A DNA stretch of 64,000 nt from Escarpia spicata (taxonomy: Eukaryota > Annelida > Polychaeta > Sabellida > Siboglinidae), in assembly GCA_963995525.1 (NCBI GenBank), contig OZ023205.1, positions 48,815,988 to 48,879,987 of the forward strand. The letters run 5' to 3'. Made by a program: the position numbers and the translations under genes. Below are positions 38,387 to 49,771 of this stretch, piece after piece; within the stretch, counting starts at the first letter, position 1; every line of letters starts with the position of its first letter. The notes beneath the pieces were generated by a model. That model was not told the origin of the DNA. It ran no database searches and was given only the letters and a program-made list of their open reading frames with translations.

Positions 38387-38440
38387 AGGGAGAGGGAGAG
38401 GGAGAGGGAGAGGGAGAGACAGAGAGACAGAGAGAGGTGG
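38331..38440. repeat. GA and GGGAGA purine tract
   Basis: AGAGAG passes into a regular GGGAGA hexamer and then AGAGACAG. It is the reverse-strand counterpart of the CCCTCT tract near 11.3 kb. Confidence 0.95.
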
Positions 38441-41424
38441 GGTGGTAATAGATAGAGAGAGTTTGTTTAATCCTTTGATGGATCGCAACATGTTTTTTTA
38501 AAATAAATATTTTGTTTATGTTTAATTGGGAGTAAATGTCAATGACATGATATTGATATATGTGCTCCCAGAGTTGGATGTAACTCTTATATAATGGGTT
38601 ATTCCTCTTCTCGTTGTTTCTCCATTTCCTTATCCATCTCATCCTAGTCTTCTTCAACTTCCTTACCCGCCATCCTGTCTTTGTATCCCATTTTCTCCCA
38701 CCTCCCATGATATGCCCCTAACTTTTGCACTGCCTTTGTTCATCACCATTTTCCATCTTATCTTCATGCTTTTTCTCTTCTATCTAATTTTATCATATCT
38801 CCTCCTTAGTGGCCAATTCATCTAAAAGAACGTAGCTAATTCCGGCACGACGAGCCCTTCAGACAGTATTTAAATACGTTCATTCACTTGCAAGAGTTCA
38901 GTCAGTTTATAAATGAGCTCCTTTACGTGTATAAATTAGTTAAACCAGTTAGATAAATTAGTTCACTTAGTTGGATACAAGTAGTTGTGTAAACGGGTGC
39001 AGACAGTTTTTTTGCAGTAACTGTGTGGTGGCTGAATAGTTTCATTGAAATCAACAGTTCTAACGTGTGCGTGAAGGAATAAAGTGTAAAGTGCTTTGGG
39101 GTGATAGTGCTGCACTCTATGTAATAGTTAGCTAATCTGTTTACGAAATATGATCCAAATCATCAAGATTTGTAGCCAGAATGTAGAAGACGGATTATTA
39201 CTTCACTTCTTAGTTGTCAGTAAATTAATAAAGTACCACTAATGTTTGTCCAGTATCTCCTTTCAATGGTTTCTTGCACTCTGCAATATTTGTTTATCAA
39301 CAGGAAAATGGGCACATTTGCCGATGGCAAATAATGTACTGTGCATTAACAAAATTTCTAGTTATCAATGCCAGCTCAACATCTCAGTGTTCACAATATC
39401 CCTGTCTACGAAGACAAAATCCAGTTTGTTTGGGTAACAAATGACAGACCATTATCTGTGTTGATTTTCACAGTAACAAAATTGTTCGATTTAATAACTA
39501 TTACTACTGAATATGGATAAAGCAGCAGAGTTTATAAAAACAAAAACTCTGAAATTTGGGGACAAGATAAGTAGTCAAATATACTGTTTTCACAATATAC
39601 GAATCTGTTCAATATACACTATACAATGGTGGTTTTAGCAGAAAGGTCAACAGTGTTCTTCAGCCCTCACCAAGACTGATTTCCTCACCGCTCACTGAAC
39701 CCTGTCAATAATTCAGTGCAGTCTCCCACAGGCCAATGACCCTGCAGCCCTACACCCTAGGGGCGATTCTCTCTTAACTCTCTAATTGTCCAGTGATTAT
39801 TTCACACCTGGAGTTTTGTCTTTGGGGAGACTACTTATGTAATTAATTAATCCAGCCTGTGACGGGTCACATGGAATATGGCAGATACAACTCAGTGGAC
39901 TAATCTTTTCTTTCTCTCTCATTTGTCTTTCAATGAAAACAAATTATTTAGGAAATAAAAATGGTGTCTTGCAAAGAAAGTATTCCCTAGGAGAATGCAG
40001 AATTTGTCGTTTTACAGTTATTTACAGGTAATTTTTATTGGATTCTGTTCAAAATATATAAAAAAGTATATGATTATATGGTTTTATATATATAATATAT
40101 ATAACATAATATATATTATATATATATAACCAAAGAGACAAAGACCAAGTCATTAGCCTGACCACCACGTTTATATTTACAACCACTCAAACTTGGCGTA
40201 ATCATAGGTTATTTGGTGATAAAATTCTGAATATTGCATGATGGAATCTTGATTTTATATAAAAGTATTTACTTCATATTTAGTCTGCATGAGTATCACA
40301 TGTGGTGAGGGGTGGAATCAGGTGGGGAAGGCTATCATCCCTGGCTCCCTTACTGTTTACCCCCTGGGGATTGGGATATGGTTTTGACCCCTTATATCCA
40401 ATATTGTTTATCCCAGGGGACTATATCAAAAGTCAGATTTAGGTATGTTTTAGTCTGATAAATGAACTAATCAATCACGTGTTTCCCTACCCCATTTAGT
40501 GGGCCAGACAGAAGGATTTTTCACATTAAGCTACATAATATACTGCCATTTTTAAGAAGCTCAATAATGAAAAGGTGATAACTTGATATTTTTGTTGAGT
40601 GCTCACTGAACAAAGAATTATAAATAATATAAACAAATAGGCCAGTTTCAGGATGTTCCACAATACACACCTTGTCATGTCACTAGGCAGACAAGACAAA
40701 TTCATTCATTCGGCACACTGACTCAGTCAAGCTATATATGTGGCTGTCTCATTCAGCTTTCTGTGATGGAATTATGGTACATGCAATTTCCTCTGCCCAG
40801 TTGATCTCTGGCCACTTAATGAATTCGATTGTGGTCCAGTGACCAGATCAGGCAAGCAGAAGACAGCGAAGTAGCCTTTGAAGGAGAACAAGTGGACATG
40901 GCATGACATTTTCATTCATGTGCAATATTTGCATACATGCATAGTAGTGACAATATTACATACATAATATTTTATATAGTTATTTATTTTATATCAATAT
41001 ATGTATATATATTATATGTATAATTATATATAAATGTTATGTATGTATATATATATATATATATTATAATTTATATGCATGCATGCATACACACAGAACA
41101 CACAAACACACGCACATACACATGCACGCATGCACGCATGTACGCATGCCCGCACTCACACAAATGCACACAATCATGCATGTGGGTGCACCCACATACA
41201 GCCTGTGAAAATGACAGACCTAAGTAACAATACTGTGTCCCATCTGGACATTGGTGATGACTCCATTTTGGACAGTGAATTTTCTCCTGTCCCTGATGAC
41301 ACACTTGTCTAATAGGTCAAAGACGCTGGCAGAGGTTTGTTACAGTGACCGATGGGTGTGTACTACTGCAGCTCATTTGGTTAGATATATATACTCCAAG
41401 TATAACTGCATAAATGGCACTGGT
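38441..41424. other. Non-coding; AT and CA microsatellites
   Basis: Near 40,085-40,131 there is a TATATAATATATA palindromic patch. At 41,040-41,066 there is a TA run, followed by a CACACA/CATGCACGCATG mixture to about 41,175. A weak SINE-tail-like stretch (AAAGTGTAAAGTGCTTTGGGG) occurs at about 39,080. No coding exon seen. Confidence 0.5.
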
Positions 41425-41720
41425 CTGTGCGTCGGTCAACACTGGTTAAAATTGGTCAAGAATGGTGACACCGGTCAATAATGGTGACACTGGTCAGTAA
41501 TGGTGACGCAGGTCAAGACTATTGGCACTGGTTAATATTGACACTTGTGACACTGGTCACAAATGGTGGCACTGATCAAGATTAGTGACACAGATTAGTA
41601 ATGGTGACATTGGTCAGTAACGGTGACACTGTTCTAGCCTATTGTTGATACCTGTGAAGCCTGGTCAAGTTTGTTGACATTGGTCCAGCTTAGTCACAAC
41701 TGTTGTGTGGTTGACAGTGG
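41425..41720. repeat. Degenerate GGTGACACTGGTCA repeat
   Basis: Roughly 20-30-base units built on GGTCAATAATGGTGACACT recur about a dozen times with heavy divergence. The unit boundary drifts, so the copy number is approximate. Confidence 0.65.
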
Positions 41721-43299
41721 TCAAGACAGGATATGGTCAATCAAACCAGTTGACTCAGTGGTCAGTGAATCCAGATTAGACTGACACAGTGATGAGTTGA
41801 GAGATGTGTCTCTGACTCTCATGACTTGAGTCATGTGTGAATGAATGTCCAGTGTTTGACCACAGGGAATGTGTTGTTCATCCCACCCACGTTGACTGAC
41901 CATAAGATTGACCACAAGACTGTGTTGATCCCACAGAATAGACTGTGAGTCTGCAACTGTTTATCTTTCTCACTGATCAAAGGATGATTCATGAGTCACT
42001 GTCTATTTCTGGGATGAGTGTCACCTTGAGAACATTGGGAGTCTGGGGCCCCTTTGATGCGACCACTGCTTACTACCTTCCTATTAGATACACCTGTAAA
42101 AGTGCCTTCTATTCCATCATGATATGTAGTATTGTATAAAGTGCGATAATTTTCCATTAACAAAATAAACTGTTTAGTTTTAGTTTAAGGTTAAATATTT
42201 GCTGAGAGGCTAAACTATCTTAAATATTGCGTGATTATTATAAATGCTACACACCATTTTTATGAGTATGCAACCTGTCTGTTGATAACTGTTTTTTTAG
42301 TTGTAGCTTTTACTTTTGACATTATAGTATTTGTACTTGATTCTCATGAAAGGGTTATTCACAAACACGAAAGTATAATTATCAAAACAACAATTCCCCA
42401 ACAAACAGAAACAATCATCAAATGGGAAAATTGTAACAAAAATAAAATCCCATTTACCAACAATCAAAGACCAGCTGCATTATTCATGGTTTTTTTTATG
42501 GTAATGGAGGCATTAGGCAACGTTTCCGTGTTTCGTCAGTGCAAGAGCCATCCGGTATTACAGTCTTCATCATCAAACGGCACAACTTGAACTGAGAATC
42601 CAACAGTTTAAACCCATCGACAGAAGTTGACAGTTATGATGTCCATTTGGCGGAACCCTATAAATTGCTGGTGATGAGAGAAGATTTGTGAAATGACAAC
42701 TAGGTGATTAGGTGATACTGGAGACTGGCAGGTTGGCTGATGGGTGTGGGAGACGGGCTGGCTCCCTCACTCTCTCTGGTGTCAGGTGTCAAAGTGGGTG
42801 TATAACTCAGTCTTCTTCTTCCTTCTTCCCTCACTGAGGGGAAGTGAGGTTGGGGATGGGGCCCACATCACTTGGTCTGTTCGTGGTCTGGATGATATTT
42901 CTCCACCTATCTTGATCATCTGCAGTTTCTCCCAATCTCAGCTGTTCATCCCTGCCCTATCAAGATTTCTGTCCACACTGTCTCTCCATCATAATGGTAA
43001 TCTTCTTCTCCTATTACCACCCTCGTCAAAGGGGGTTTTGGAAACAAAATTATCCCGTATCCAACATGGAACCTATAAAAGGACACATTTCATCCAGATT
43101 TGTTAGTGTCATTGTATACATATAATGTTAATGATTGTGTGCGTGAAATATTTCAGTATACATACATGTTAGAGCTGGTTTGTGGAATGTAACGCGGGAC
43201 TGGGCGGTGCACGAGGGTGGACGGGTAGATTAAAACATAGATTTGTCACCAAAATAAATGTATTATTACAGCTAGATAGCTGCGGAGAAAATTGTGTGA
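41721..43299. other. Non-coding, nothing recognised
   Basis: Contains a 119-codon (42,231-42,590) and a 120-codon (42,744-43,106) + strand frame, neither with a recognisable domain. The first begins with a hydrophobic stretch but has no matching splice donor that I could support. Confidence 0.45.
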
Positions 43300-43920
43300 T
43301 TTTACAAGATCTAGTACAGGATCATTTCCGCATACCCAATTACTAGAGCAATGTTAACAATGGCAACATGGATGCTAGTCTTCATCCATGCTGACTCACT
43401 TCCTAGCCACTGCAATAACACTCTCTCTCCAGCCTCCACACTTAGTGGCAGTCCATTCCGACAACACAAATGGCTGATGAGGTTCGTGTTATTGTAACCC
43501 TGCAAATAATGCAATATGCAAGGTCGTCCAAGGTCAACCAGAAATGACGTGACATTTCTGTAGTGAATCAGACAATGACTCCTCCTATCCGACTGAAAAA
43601 TATGCTGACGGCAGATTATTGGTTGACAGTGAAACATTTATTTATTTTCATTTAATAAAATATTGTTTCTATTTAGCATGGGGAGATTAATATGATACAT
43701 ACGCAGATTGAAAATAGAGATTTCAGCCAAGTTTTAATATGGTATAATCCAATGGCTTTGCTAGAATCCATGAAAAGCCTGGAATTGCCCCTTTTAAACG
43801 TCCCCATTTGCCGCCAGATTTCATCTTGCAAAGCCATGTATAATACAGTCGAAATAATAAGCAGAAATCGCCATAGTGGATTCATCAGTCAGCATCCAGC
43901 ATCCAGAGGGAAGTTTGTTT
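43300..43920. promoter_or_regulatory. Candidate cis-regulatory block (high complexity)
   Basis: A non-repetitive, balanced-composition stretch with homeodomain-type AT cores (GATTAATATG, TTTTAATATGG) and a CCAAT motif, embedded in lower-complexity desert upstream of the genic part. Open frames on both strands do not translate into anything known. The call rests only on composition and position; sequence conservation would be needed to raise it. Confidence 0.25.
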
Positions 43921-45159
43921 AATTATGTGATAAGACCTTGGCTATGAAATCACAGTAGCTAGTTGAAGCAGAAATCCAGAGGCAGTAAAAATTGATTGAT
44001 ATCTTTGACTGGAGCCATTAGACAAGTGTGTTTATTTTAGCTGATGTGTTTACAAATGAGCCTGGCATGTGTATCCAAGTTGGACCAGCAGATTTATGCT
44101 GTGGAAACAAGCCAGACTGATTCCTTTGACTGTCCTGTGAGTGTGTAATCCACTAATGTTTAAATAAAAGTTGTTAATCTAATCTTGACATATACATGTA
44201 TATTTCCCCATCCTTGGGTTGGTCCAAACAGAATCTCACCAGATAAAAGATGCCTGGATTTTTTTTTATTCTTGTCACATGGTTTTTATTTATTATTTAT
44301 TTTTTTACAATAAATATGTCAAGTAGGATGGCTCACCAGGTTAAAGTTATAGTTAAAAACTACTAGTTCCACAAAACATGTAGGCAAGAACAAATATATA
44401 TATATGGTTTATGGTTAATAACATTGTGATTTTGCATGTAAATATTTAAAAAAAACTGTTGTTTATGATAATCTTAGCTATTGGATTACAATACAATCTT
44501 AAATTCCCCACAGGTAACCTTTAATTGTTGTCCATTGAAGAAAAAACATCAACTTTTTGTATATACTATATTGATATGGATAATATATCCAGTGTTTCAT
44601 ATAAACATGATGAAATATCTGGGGCATCAACATGTTAATTTTGTTCATTAGTAGTAGACATTATATCGCAAGAAACTTCGTTTTTATTAACATTATTTCA
44701 ACTGTATTACACAGCATTCGTCAGTGGACTGGCTTTTTCATTACAGGCATGTCACATGACCGGTGAAGACTGCGATGCTGATAAATTTCTTGTAAATAAT
44801 CTTCACTATTATTGAAACAAGACAAAAACTTAAACTTCTGTATGCTCAAGGATGTTTCATGTTATATATTATTGCTGATTATTCTAGTGTATATGAATAG
44901 TGATAACTTTCACAGTTTGCTACAGGAGCTTTCTAATGCTGACACCCACAGGACACATAGGCTGCAGATTAGTGGCTTTCAAGATCAGCTGCAGCCACCC
45001 TGGGTGAGGCATCATAATCAGCTTAGTCTGACTGCAGGGGGAGTGGCATATGGATTAAAGACTGCACTATGCAATTAGTGCAGGCTGGTGGTAATGGTAG
45101 TGCCTGGCACTAGCTGGTTTCATATTGTCACCATTTAATGGTTCTGTATGGACTAACAG
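43921..45159. other. Non-coding, nothing recognised
   Basis: AT-rich, with a TATATATA patch near 44,395 and no exon-like content. Confidence 0.5.
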
Positions 45160-45690
45160 ACCAGCACTAATGACACTGTTGGTGAAATGGGTGGCATTAT
45201 TCCTGGAATTACGTCACCAGGAAGATGCACAATTTGGTGACGATTCTGCTCGGAGAAGTGCTGGGCGATTATTGCCGAGTCGTACTTAAGGTTGTCATCG
45301 GCAGGCCATGACACTCGAGAAACAAGTGCAGTTGGTGACAATGACAGAGTCGTGACGACAGATAGACACACTGATTGCGTGTGCTACGATATGTCATTGA
45401 TGCAGGGAGAAGCCGGGTAATTTACCAAAGGCAGAAGAGTGAGCGACCTTCTGTTTAAAGCGGAGAAAGGATTATCAAGGGATCATCTGCTCTGTTGCTG
45501 TATTGAAAGATACAGCTGTTACTTTTTTGGTCACTCATCAGCCGGCAAGATTAGCTTTAATGGGAGAGCCGTAGTAAGAGTTGCACTTTTTAGGGTCATT
45601 AATAGTTGGCAATGATCGTGGGGAATTGTGGATGTTCCGAGAGGTTTAAAAGGATTTCGTTTACTGGTTGATGGGTGCTTGGAAACATTA
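45160..45690. promoter_or_regulatory. Candidate cis-regulatory block, CpG-richer
   Basis: By hand count about 20 CG dinucleotides occur in roughly 530 bases, several-fold more than typical desert sequence in this window. The block is non-repetitive and contains GGTCATTAATAG and GATTATTGCC motifs. It lies about 2 kb upstream of the CpG-richer zone that precedes the first candidate exon. No coding frame is recognised. Enhancer or promoter function is inferred only. Confidence 0.3.
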
Positions 45691-47219
45691 GAAGCATGTG
45701 TGCAGTCTTAAACTGACTGCTTGCCCAAAGACAACAGTATCAAATTAACACACAACAATATAGACTGAAGTAGCTTCTTAGGCTGTCACAATTTAATGAA
45801 GACAGATTGTCCACAAGAAATTGTCCTTTTCTGAAGATGATCTCAACTTAATGGATGACCCTAATTCATTATAACTGACCATCTGAGACTAATGTGACAA
45901 CAGGTTGGGTACTAACAAGATAACCACCACATGGTTTATCAGGGAGACAGATCTTGTTGTGGCAGTAGTCTTTGGCTGCATGTGATTTTATCTGTTTATC
46001 CACAATTTATAGTATCTGGCTGTAGATTGAACCCTTGACTCTGGAATGTGGAGCTCTGGAATTGATTAAGTGATGTTATCTCTTTAGACTGACTTCTGGT
46101 TATTTGCAATGTGACTCTCGTTGATTGGTATCACTCAAACCTTGGATGGGATAGCTGTCAAAAACAATGGCTGCTTGATGGAATACAACTGTAAATGGGG
46201 AATTGGATAATTGGCTTTTTGTTGCAGCTGGTTTGTTATGTCTGCTTTGTTCTAAAGTAAAGGGAGGATCTTTGGTGTTATTGTAATAGGGGTTTGTTTT
46301 GGGGCACTGAAAAGATAAATTAAGAAGTACATTGACTTTAGTTGCTAAATTTGATAAACACGATATGCCTTAATTATATTAATTAAACATTATGGTTGCG
46401 GTACAATATGGCTGTCAGGCTATGATGTAGCATCCAACATTTAAATAGGAGCAGGTGATTTTGAATGAGGTCTATTATGGTATTGCAATACAGTGTGTAG
46501 CTTGCCAAGGTAAATCTATAATCAAGAATCCACCCAATCCGTACTATCGCTAATTGACACAGGCCAGTGATAAAGGGAAGTCATTTCCACTGACAAATGA
46601 CCTTGTTGTTATTAGGTAGATCATTAATATAATGGAACATAGGTCAGAATAGAGGAAAGAAACATTACAGCACTGTTAATGTTACATTAGTATTAACAGC
46701 ATCCGATATATGCACAGTGAGTGACAGCTGTCAATCAAGATGCAGTGACAGGCCTGTATGAAATCAAGCAACTCACACAGTGTGTGAATATTTAATGACT
46801 AATGCAATGTTGACCACAGCCGACTGTCTATCCATCGGTAATAAGCATTCAGACTGCTGTAGTCCCAACAATATGCATGCATGTTCGCACACACATGTGT
46901 ATCCATGCTCCTTTATGCACAGGCACGGCATGTCTTCACACAGCCGTGACTGAGCCACACCAGTTAGCTAAGGTAATACCAGATGACCCCATGCTTCATG
47001 GCAGTGACCACTCATCCATTGGCTGCTGCTGGACATGCATGGCCGCACACTGAGTGACAGAGGAAGGCTTTCAAGATGTTGACTACAGCACCCCTTCTCT
47101 AACTTCCTGCTGTGAGCCCTGCCACTTGAGTCAGTCCAGTGTCAGAGTAGGAGGGGTAGCACCCTCTTGATGGATGCTCCAATCAAGAGACACTGTAGAG
47201 ATGCATTCAGCCTCTGGAC
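45691..47219. other. Non-coding, nothing recognised
   Basis: Unique-looking sequence leading into the CpG-richer zone. A 61-codon minus-strand frame is unrecognised. Confidence 0.45.
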
Positions 47220-48344
47220 CTTGAGCAGAGAACATCACGCAAGCACACGCAGCGGATAAGGTTTATCTTCATATTCGTTTGTGCTGCTTAAGTGACGTTT
47301 GCAAACATGGCACATGTAGGCTGCTACTCCACGAAGGCACTTTGATTAATCTCATTGTGGGTACATTGGTGATGTTATAGACTTGCCAGTGATGCTGTGC
47401 ATATCTCACAGAGGCGGTAAACATTTTATGGAGGCACTGGATATAGAGGCATTTACATGTAGAATGTTGTGATGTGGGTCTGGTGCTTGTGGCCAGTCGC
47501 TATAACCTATAAGACAGGAGAAGCTCGCCCACTACTGGGTTGTATTCGTGCGGAACAGACAACCTCCGTGATCTTATACAGAAGAAAGCTGCTTTGGACC
47601 GTTGCAAAATATCTGATGAACTGGATACATTATGAGACATTTCTCTACAGGAAAGCTCACCAGAAATATTATAGGCGACGTTTGAACCGTTGCGTTCCCG
47701 GTGGACAATGTGCTGTTTGACAAGCTTGGAGGCGTGCTTGCACCAGGAAATGATCTACCCCATCTTCTCATTGATGGATGTTTGACTACTGTACGTCTGA
47801 CAGTGATTTAATGTTCCTCATGGCAGTTTGAAACTGACCAGGAAGAAAGAAACATTACTCATCATTATTTACACAATGGATTTGACCGACCCAGTTGTTT
47901 ATTTCACACCTGGCGATCATTTACTATTGATGAGAAGTGTTCGCTTGGGAAACAGCACCAGGGGTCACTACATGTTCGTGTGAAATCGTGTCTGCAGATC
48001 TCCTGCATTTAAGTAAACTCTACGGAGGATTGCGTCCTGTTGAATCGACATTCACACGCCTACTGACGATCTCTCTGATTTGAGCAGACGTTGGGATGTG
48101 TTATGTCCGATGTGCTCTCGGCAGACTTGGTTGGAATTATGTGCGTTAGATTTGGTTTCTGCAACCGTAAATGAACAGTGCTGATGGTTACCTGTGGCTT
48201 GGTTTTATGACTCTGTGGATTGCTGCATAGAAGCAGGGAAACTGATTAGACTGAATTCTATACAAGGAGGGGATTGATATATACTGATTACCGATTTGTC
48301 AGTCGGAATGGGACATTGATCTCCGGATAGTTTGAATTGCCGTC
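47220..48344 (+). promoter_or_regulatory. CpG-richer promoter / 5'-UTR candidate zone
   Basis: About 41 CG dinucleotides by hand count in 1.1-1.2 kb, against about five per 600 bases in typical desert here. It runs directly into the candidate start codon at 48,345, with stops in all + frames shortly before it (TGA in frame at 48,333-48,335). It contains a TGACGTTT element near 47,295. An 83-codon + frame (47,469-47,720) is unrecognised. No TATA box at a convincing position was seen, so the transcription start is undefined. Part of the zone (47,838-47,985) is the left arm of the perfect inverted repeat. Confidence 0.4.
47838..47985 (+). repeat. Left arm of perfect 148-bp inverted repeat
   Basis: This segment is the exact reverse complement of 48,861-49,008 over all 148 bases, by base-by-base comparison. 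It begins CCAGGAAGAAAG and ends TTCGTGTGAAA. Both flanking bases mismatch, so the arms are sharply bounded. It lies in CpG-richer sequence that resembles its surroundings, suggesting this arm is the original and the right arm the copy. Confidence 0.97.
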
Positions 48345-48384
48345 ATGCCTCGGAAACGCAAACAATCCCACAAAAGGAGGAAAG
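48345..48384 (+). CDS. Candidate first coding exon, basic N-terminus (13 codons)
   Basis: An ATG with G at -3 and an in-frame TGA 12 bases upstream opens a frame of 13 codons plus one base. The frame ends at a GGTAAAG donor (exon ends at 48,384, intron GT at 48,385), leaving phase 1. The peptide, MPRKRKQSHKRRK, is strongly basic. Short first exons with an R-K-Q core and a phase-1 donor are known in Teashirt (MPRRKQ) and in the SALL/FOG/BCL11 group (MSRRKQ), where this motif recruits the NuRD repressor complex. The spacing here is altered (PRKRKQ) and a downstream proline is missing. Alternatively it splices to the Shisa exon at 49,772: one base plus GA gives a Gly codon in phase. That protein would lack a signal peptide, which argues against it. 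A third possibility is chance. It is bracketed by the two arms of the inverted repeat. Confidence 0.35.
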
Positions 48385-48399
48385 GTAAAGGTGCAAGTG

Positions 48400-49450
48400 T
48401 TTGATGTATGTGTTGCTAGATGTACACTGGTGTAGTTTGCTGTGTCAGAAATAAGAAGACCCAAAAACTATACACCTAGACAGGTGTGGATGGAGATGCT
48501 GATTGCAACTTATGGGTGTAGCGACCATGAATCAAACTGTATTTTGATCAACAACCTGTATACTATGTACAAAACTATTGGTCGTTAGCTTCAGTGCAAT
48601 CAGTGTAGGGAAGTAAAATGTTTAGAACTAGTAATCATAACCTGAATAGAACATGCTTAAGTTGCGATCACTAACCAGACCTGTACGGAGTGTACAGAAG
48701 AAGAGATCAATTAATCTGAGTACATACAGTGATCACCAACCTTTTTACAACGTACACAGCTATTGTTCATTAACCTGTTTATAGTGATCGTCAACATTTC
48801 TACAAGTTTCAGAGCTCTTGATCATTAATATGAGTGTGTACATAATGAGTGATCATTAACTTTCACACGAACATGTAGTGACCCCTGGTGCTGTTTCCCA
48901 AGCGAACACTTCTCATCAATAGTAAATGATCGCCAGGTGTGAAATAAACAACTGGGTCGGTCAAATCCATTGTGTAAATAATGATGAGTAATGTTTCTTT
49001 CTTCCTGGACCTAACTACAGTGTACATGTCTAATAGTCAATAACCGGGATAGAGAGTCCGCAACTGGTGACCATTTATCTATAGACAATATAATATTGAG
49101 CGGATAGGTCTCCTTCATCTGTTTGTATGGAGTGCCCTCTGGAACATAGTGTACTAAGGATTTGGTTGTTTGATTTCTGACATAATCATGAAAACGATTA
49201 CCTTAATTGAGCCACCCACAAACTAGCAAGTTATCACCTCCAGAGAATTGCTATTTTATTAATACAGATAACAACATTTGTGACCATTAACCTGAATGCA
49301 AAGTACAGGCCCAGTGTAGGCCCATTAATTAGTACCTTGAGTGGAAGGCATATTATTCCTAACTCCCACCCACAGAGCAACCGAGCAAGGGTAGCACTTA
49401 TAACATTTACAGTCATTTATCTTAAAATCGTTCCCGCTGATCATTAATTT
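48400..49450. repeat. Degenerate ~60-bp repeat with TGATCATTAACCTG core
   Basis: Variants of TGATCATTAACCTG followed by a GTACA-containing segment recur at about 48,546, 48,667, 48,730, 48,786, 48,828 and 48,850. They resume after the inverted-repeat arm (TGACCATTAACC near 49,280; TGATCATTAAT near 49,438). The spacing is irregular. The right arm of the inverted repeat interrupts this array between GATCATTAAC and ACCTAACTACAG, as though inserted into a unit. Confidence 0.65.
48861..49008 (-). repeat. Right arm of perfect 148-bp inverted repeat
   Basis: Exact reverse complement of 47,838-47,985. It begins TTTCACACGAAC and ends CTTTCTTCCTGG. The flanks belong to the degenerate TGATCATTAACCTG repeat, and removing the arm restores a plausible unit, with a possible 2-base AC duplication. 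This arm therefore looks like the inserted copy. No longer target-site duplication is visible around the whole 47,838-49,008 span, which weighs against a conventional transposon with 148-bp TIRs. Confidence 0.97.
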
Positions 49451-49771
49451 GCGGTAACGCAAATAAAAAGCTACAACAGTGGCACCCTCTGGGGAGTTGC
49501 TCATCACTCAAAGTTTCCATCTTTCTTCGAGAGGTAAAAAAGGATACCGCAAACACGTAAATAAATAACTCTAAATGCAGTTCTGCTTTTGTGTTTGTTT
49601 TAATGTGTCACCAATTGGTAGATGAGAGGCGATCGGTTTGAACAAGGAAGGGAACGATCATAGAGGGAGACATGAGGACCTCAGCACCTGGGAGGAGATA
49701 CATTTACAATGCTCCAAAGTCGACTATTAATTTCTAGATCCTTCTCTAACGGTGTCTGTTTGTGTCTGCAG

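Noticed and set aside
39060..39130. SINE 3'-tail relic
   Set aside because: Only a loose match (AAAGTGTAAAGTGCTTTGGGG) with no head and no paired GCGC motif; too weak to annotate as a feature.
42231..42590. Possible Shisa signal-peptide exon (hydrophobic N-terminus)
   Set aside because: A hydrophobic stretch exists, but it is not at the start of the frame in signal-peptide style, no phase-1 donor follows at a sensible place, and it is 7 kb upstream of the ectodomain exon.
47838..49008. Whole span as a conventional DNA transposon with 148-bp terminal repeats
   Set aside because: No target-site duplication of the usual length flanks the outer ends, the interior has no transposase, and the right arm alone looks inserted into a repeat unit. 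Not excluded until other copies are searched for.
49575..49617. MQFCFCVCFNV... as the Shisa first exon
   Set aside because: Phase-compatible and hydrophobic, but very short, without the usual basic start, and its donor (GTAGAT) is weak. Kept only as an alternative in the exon entry.
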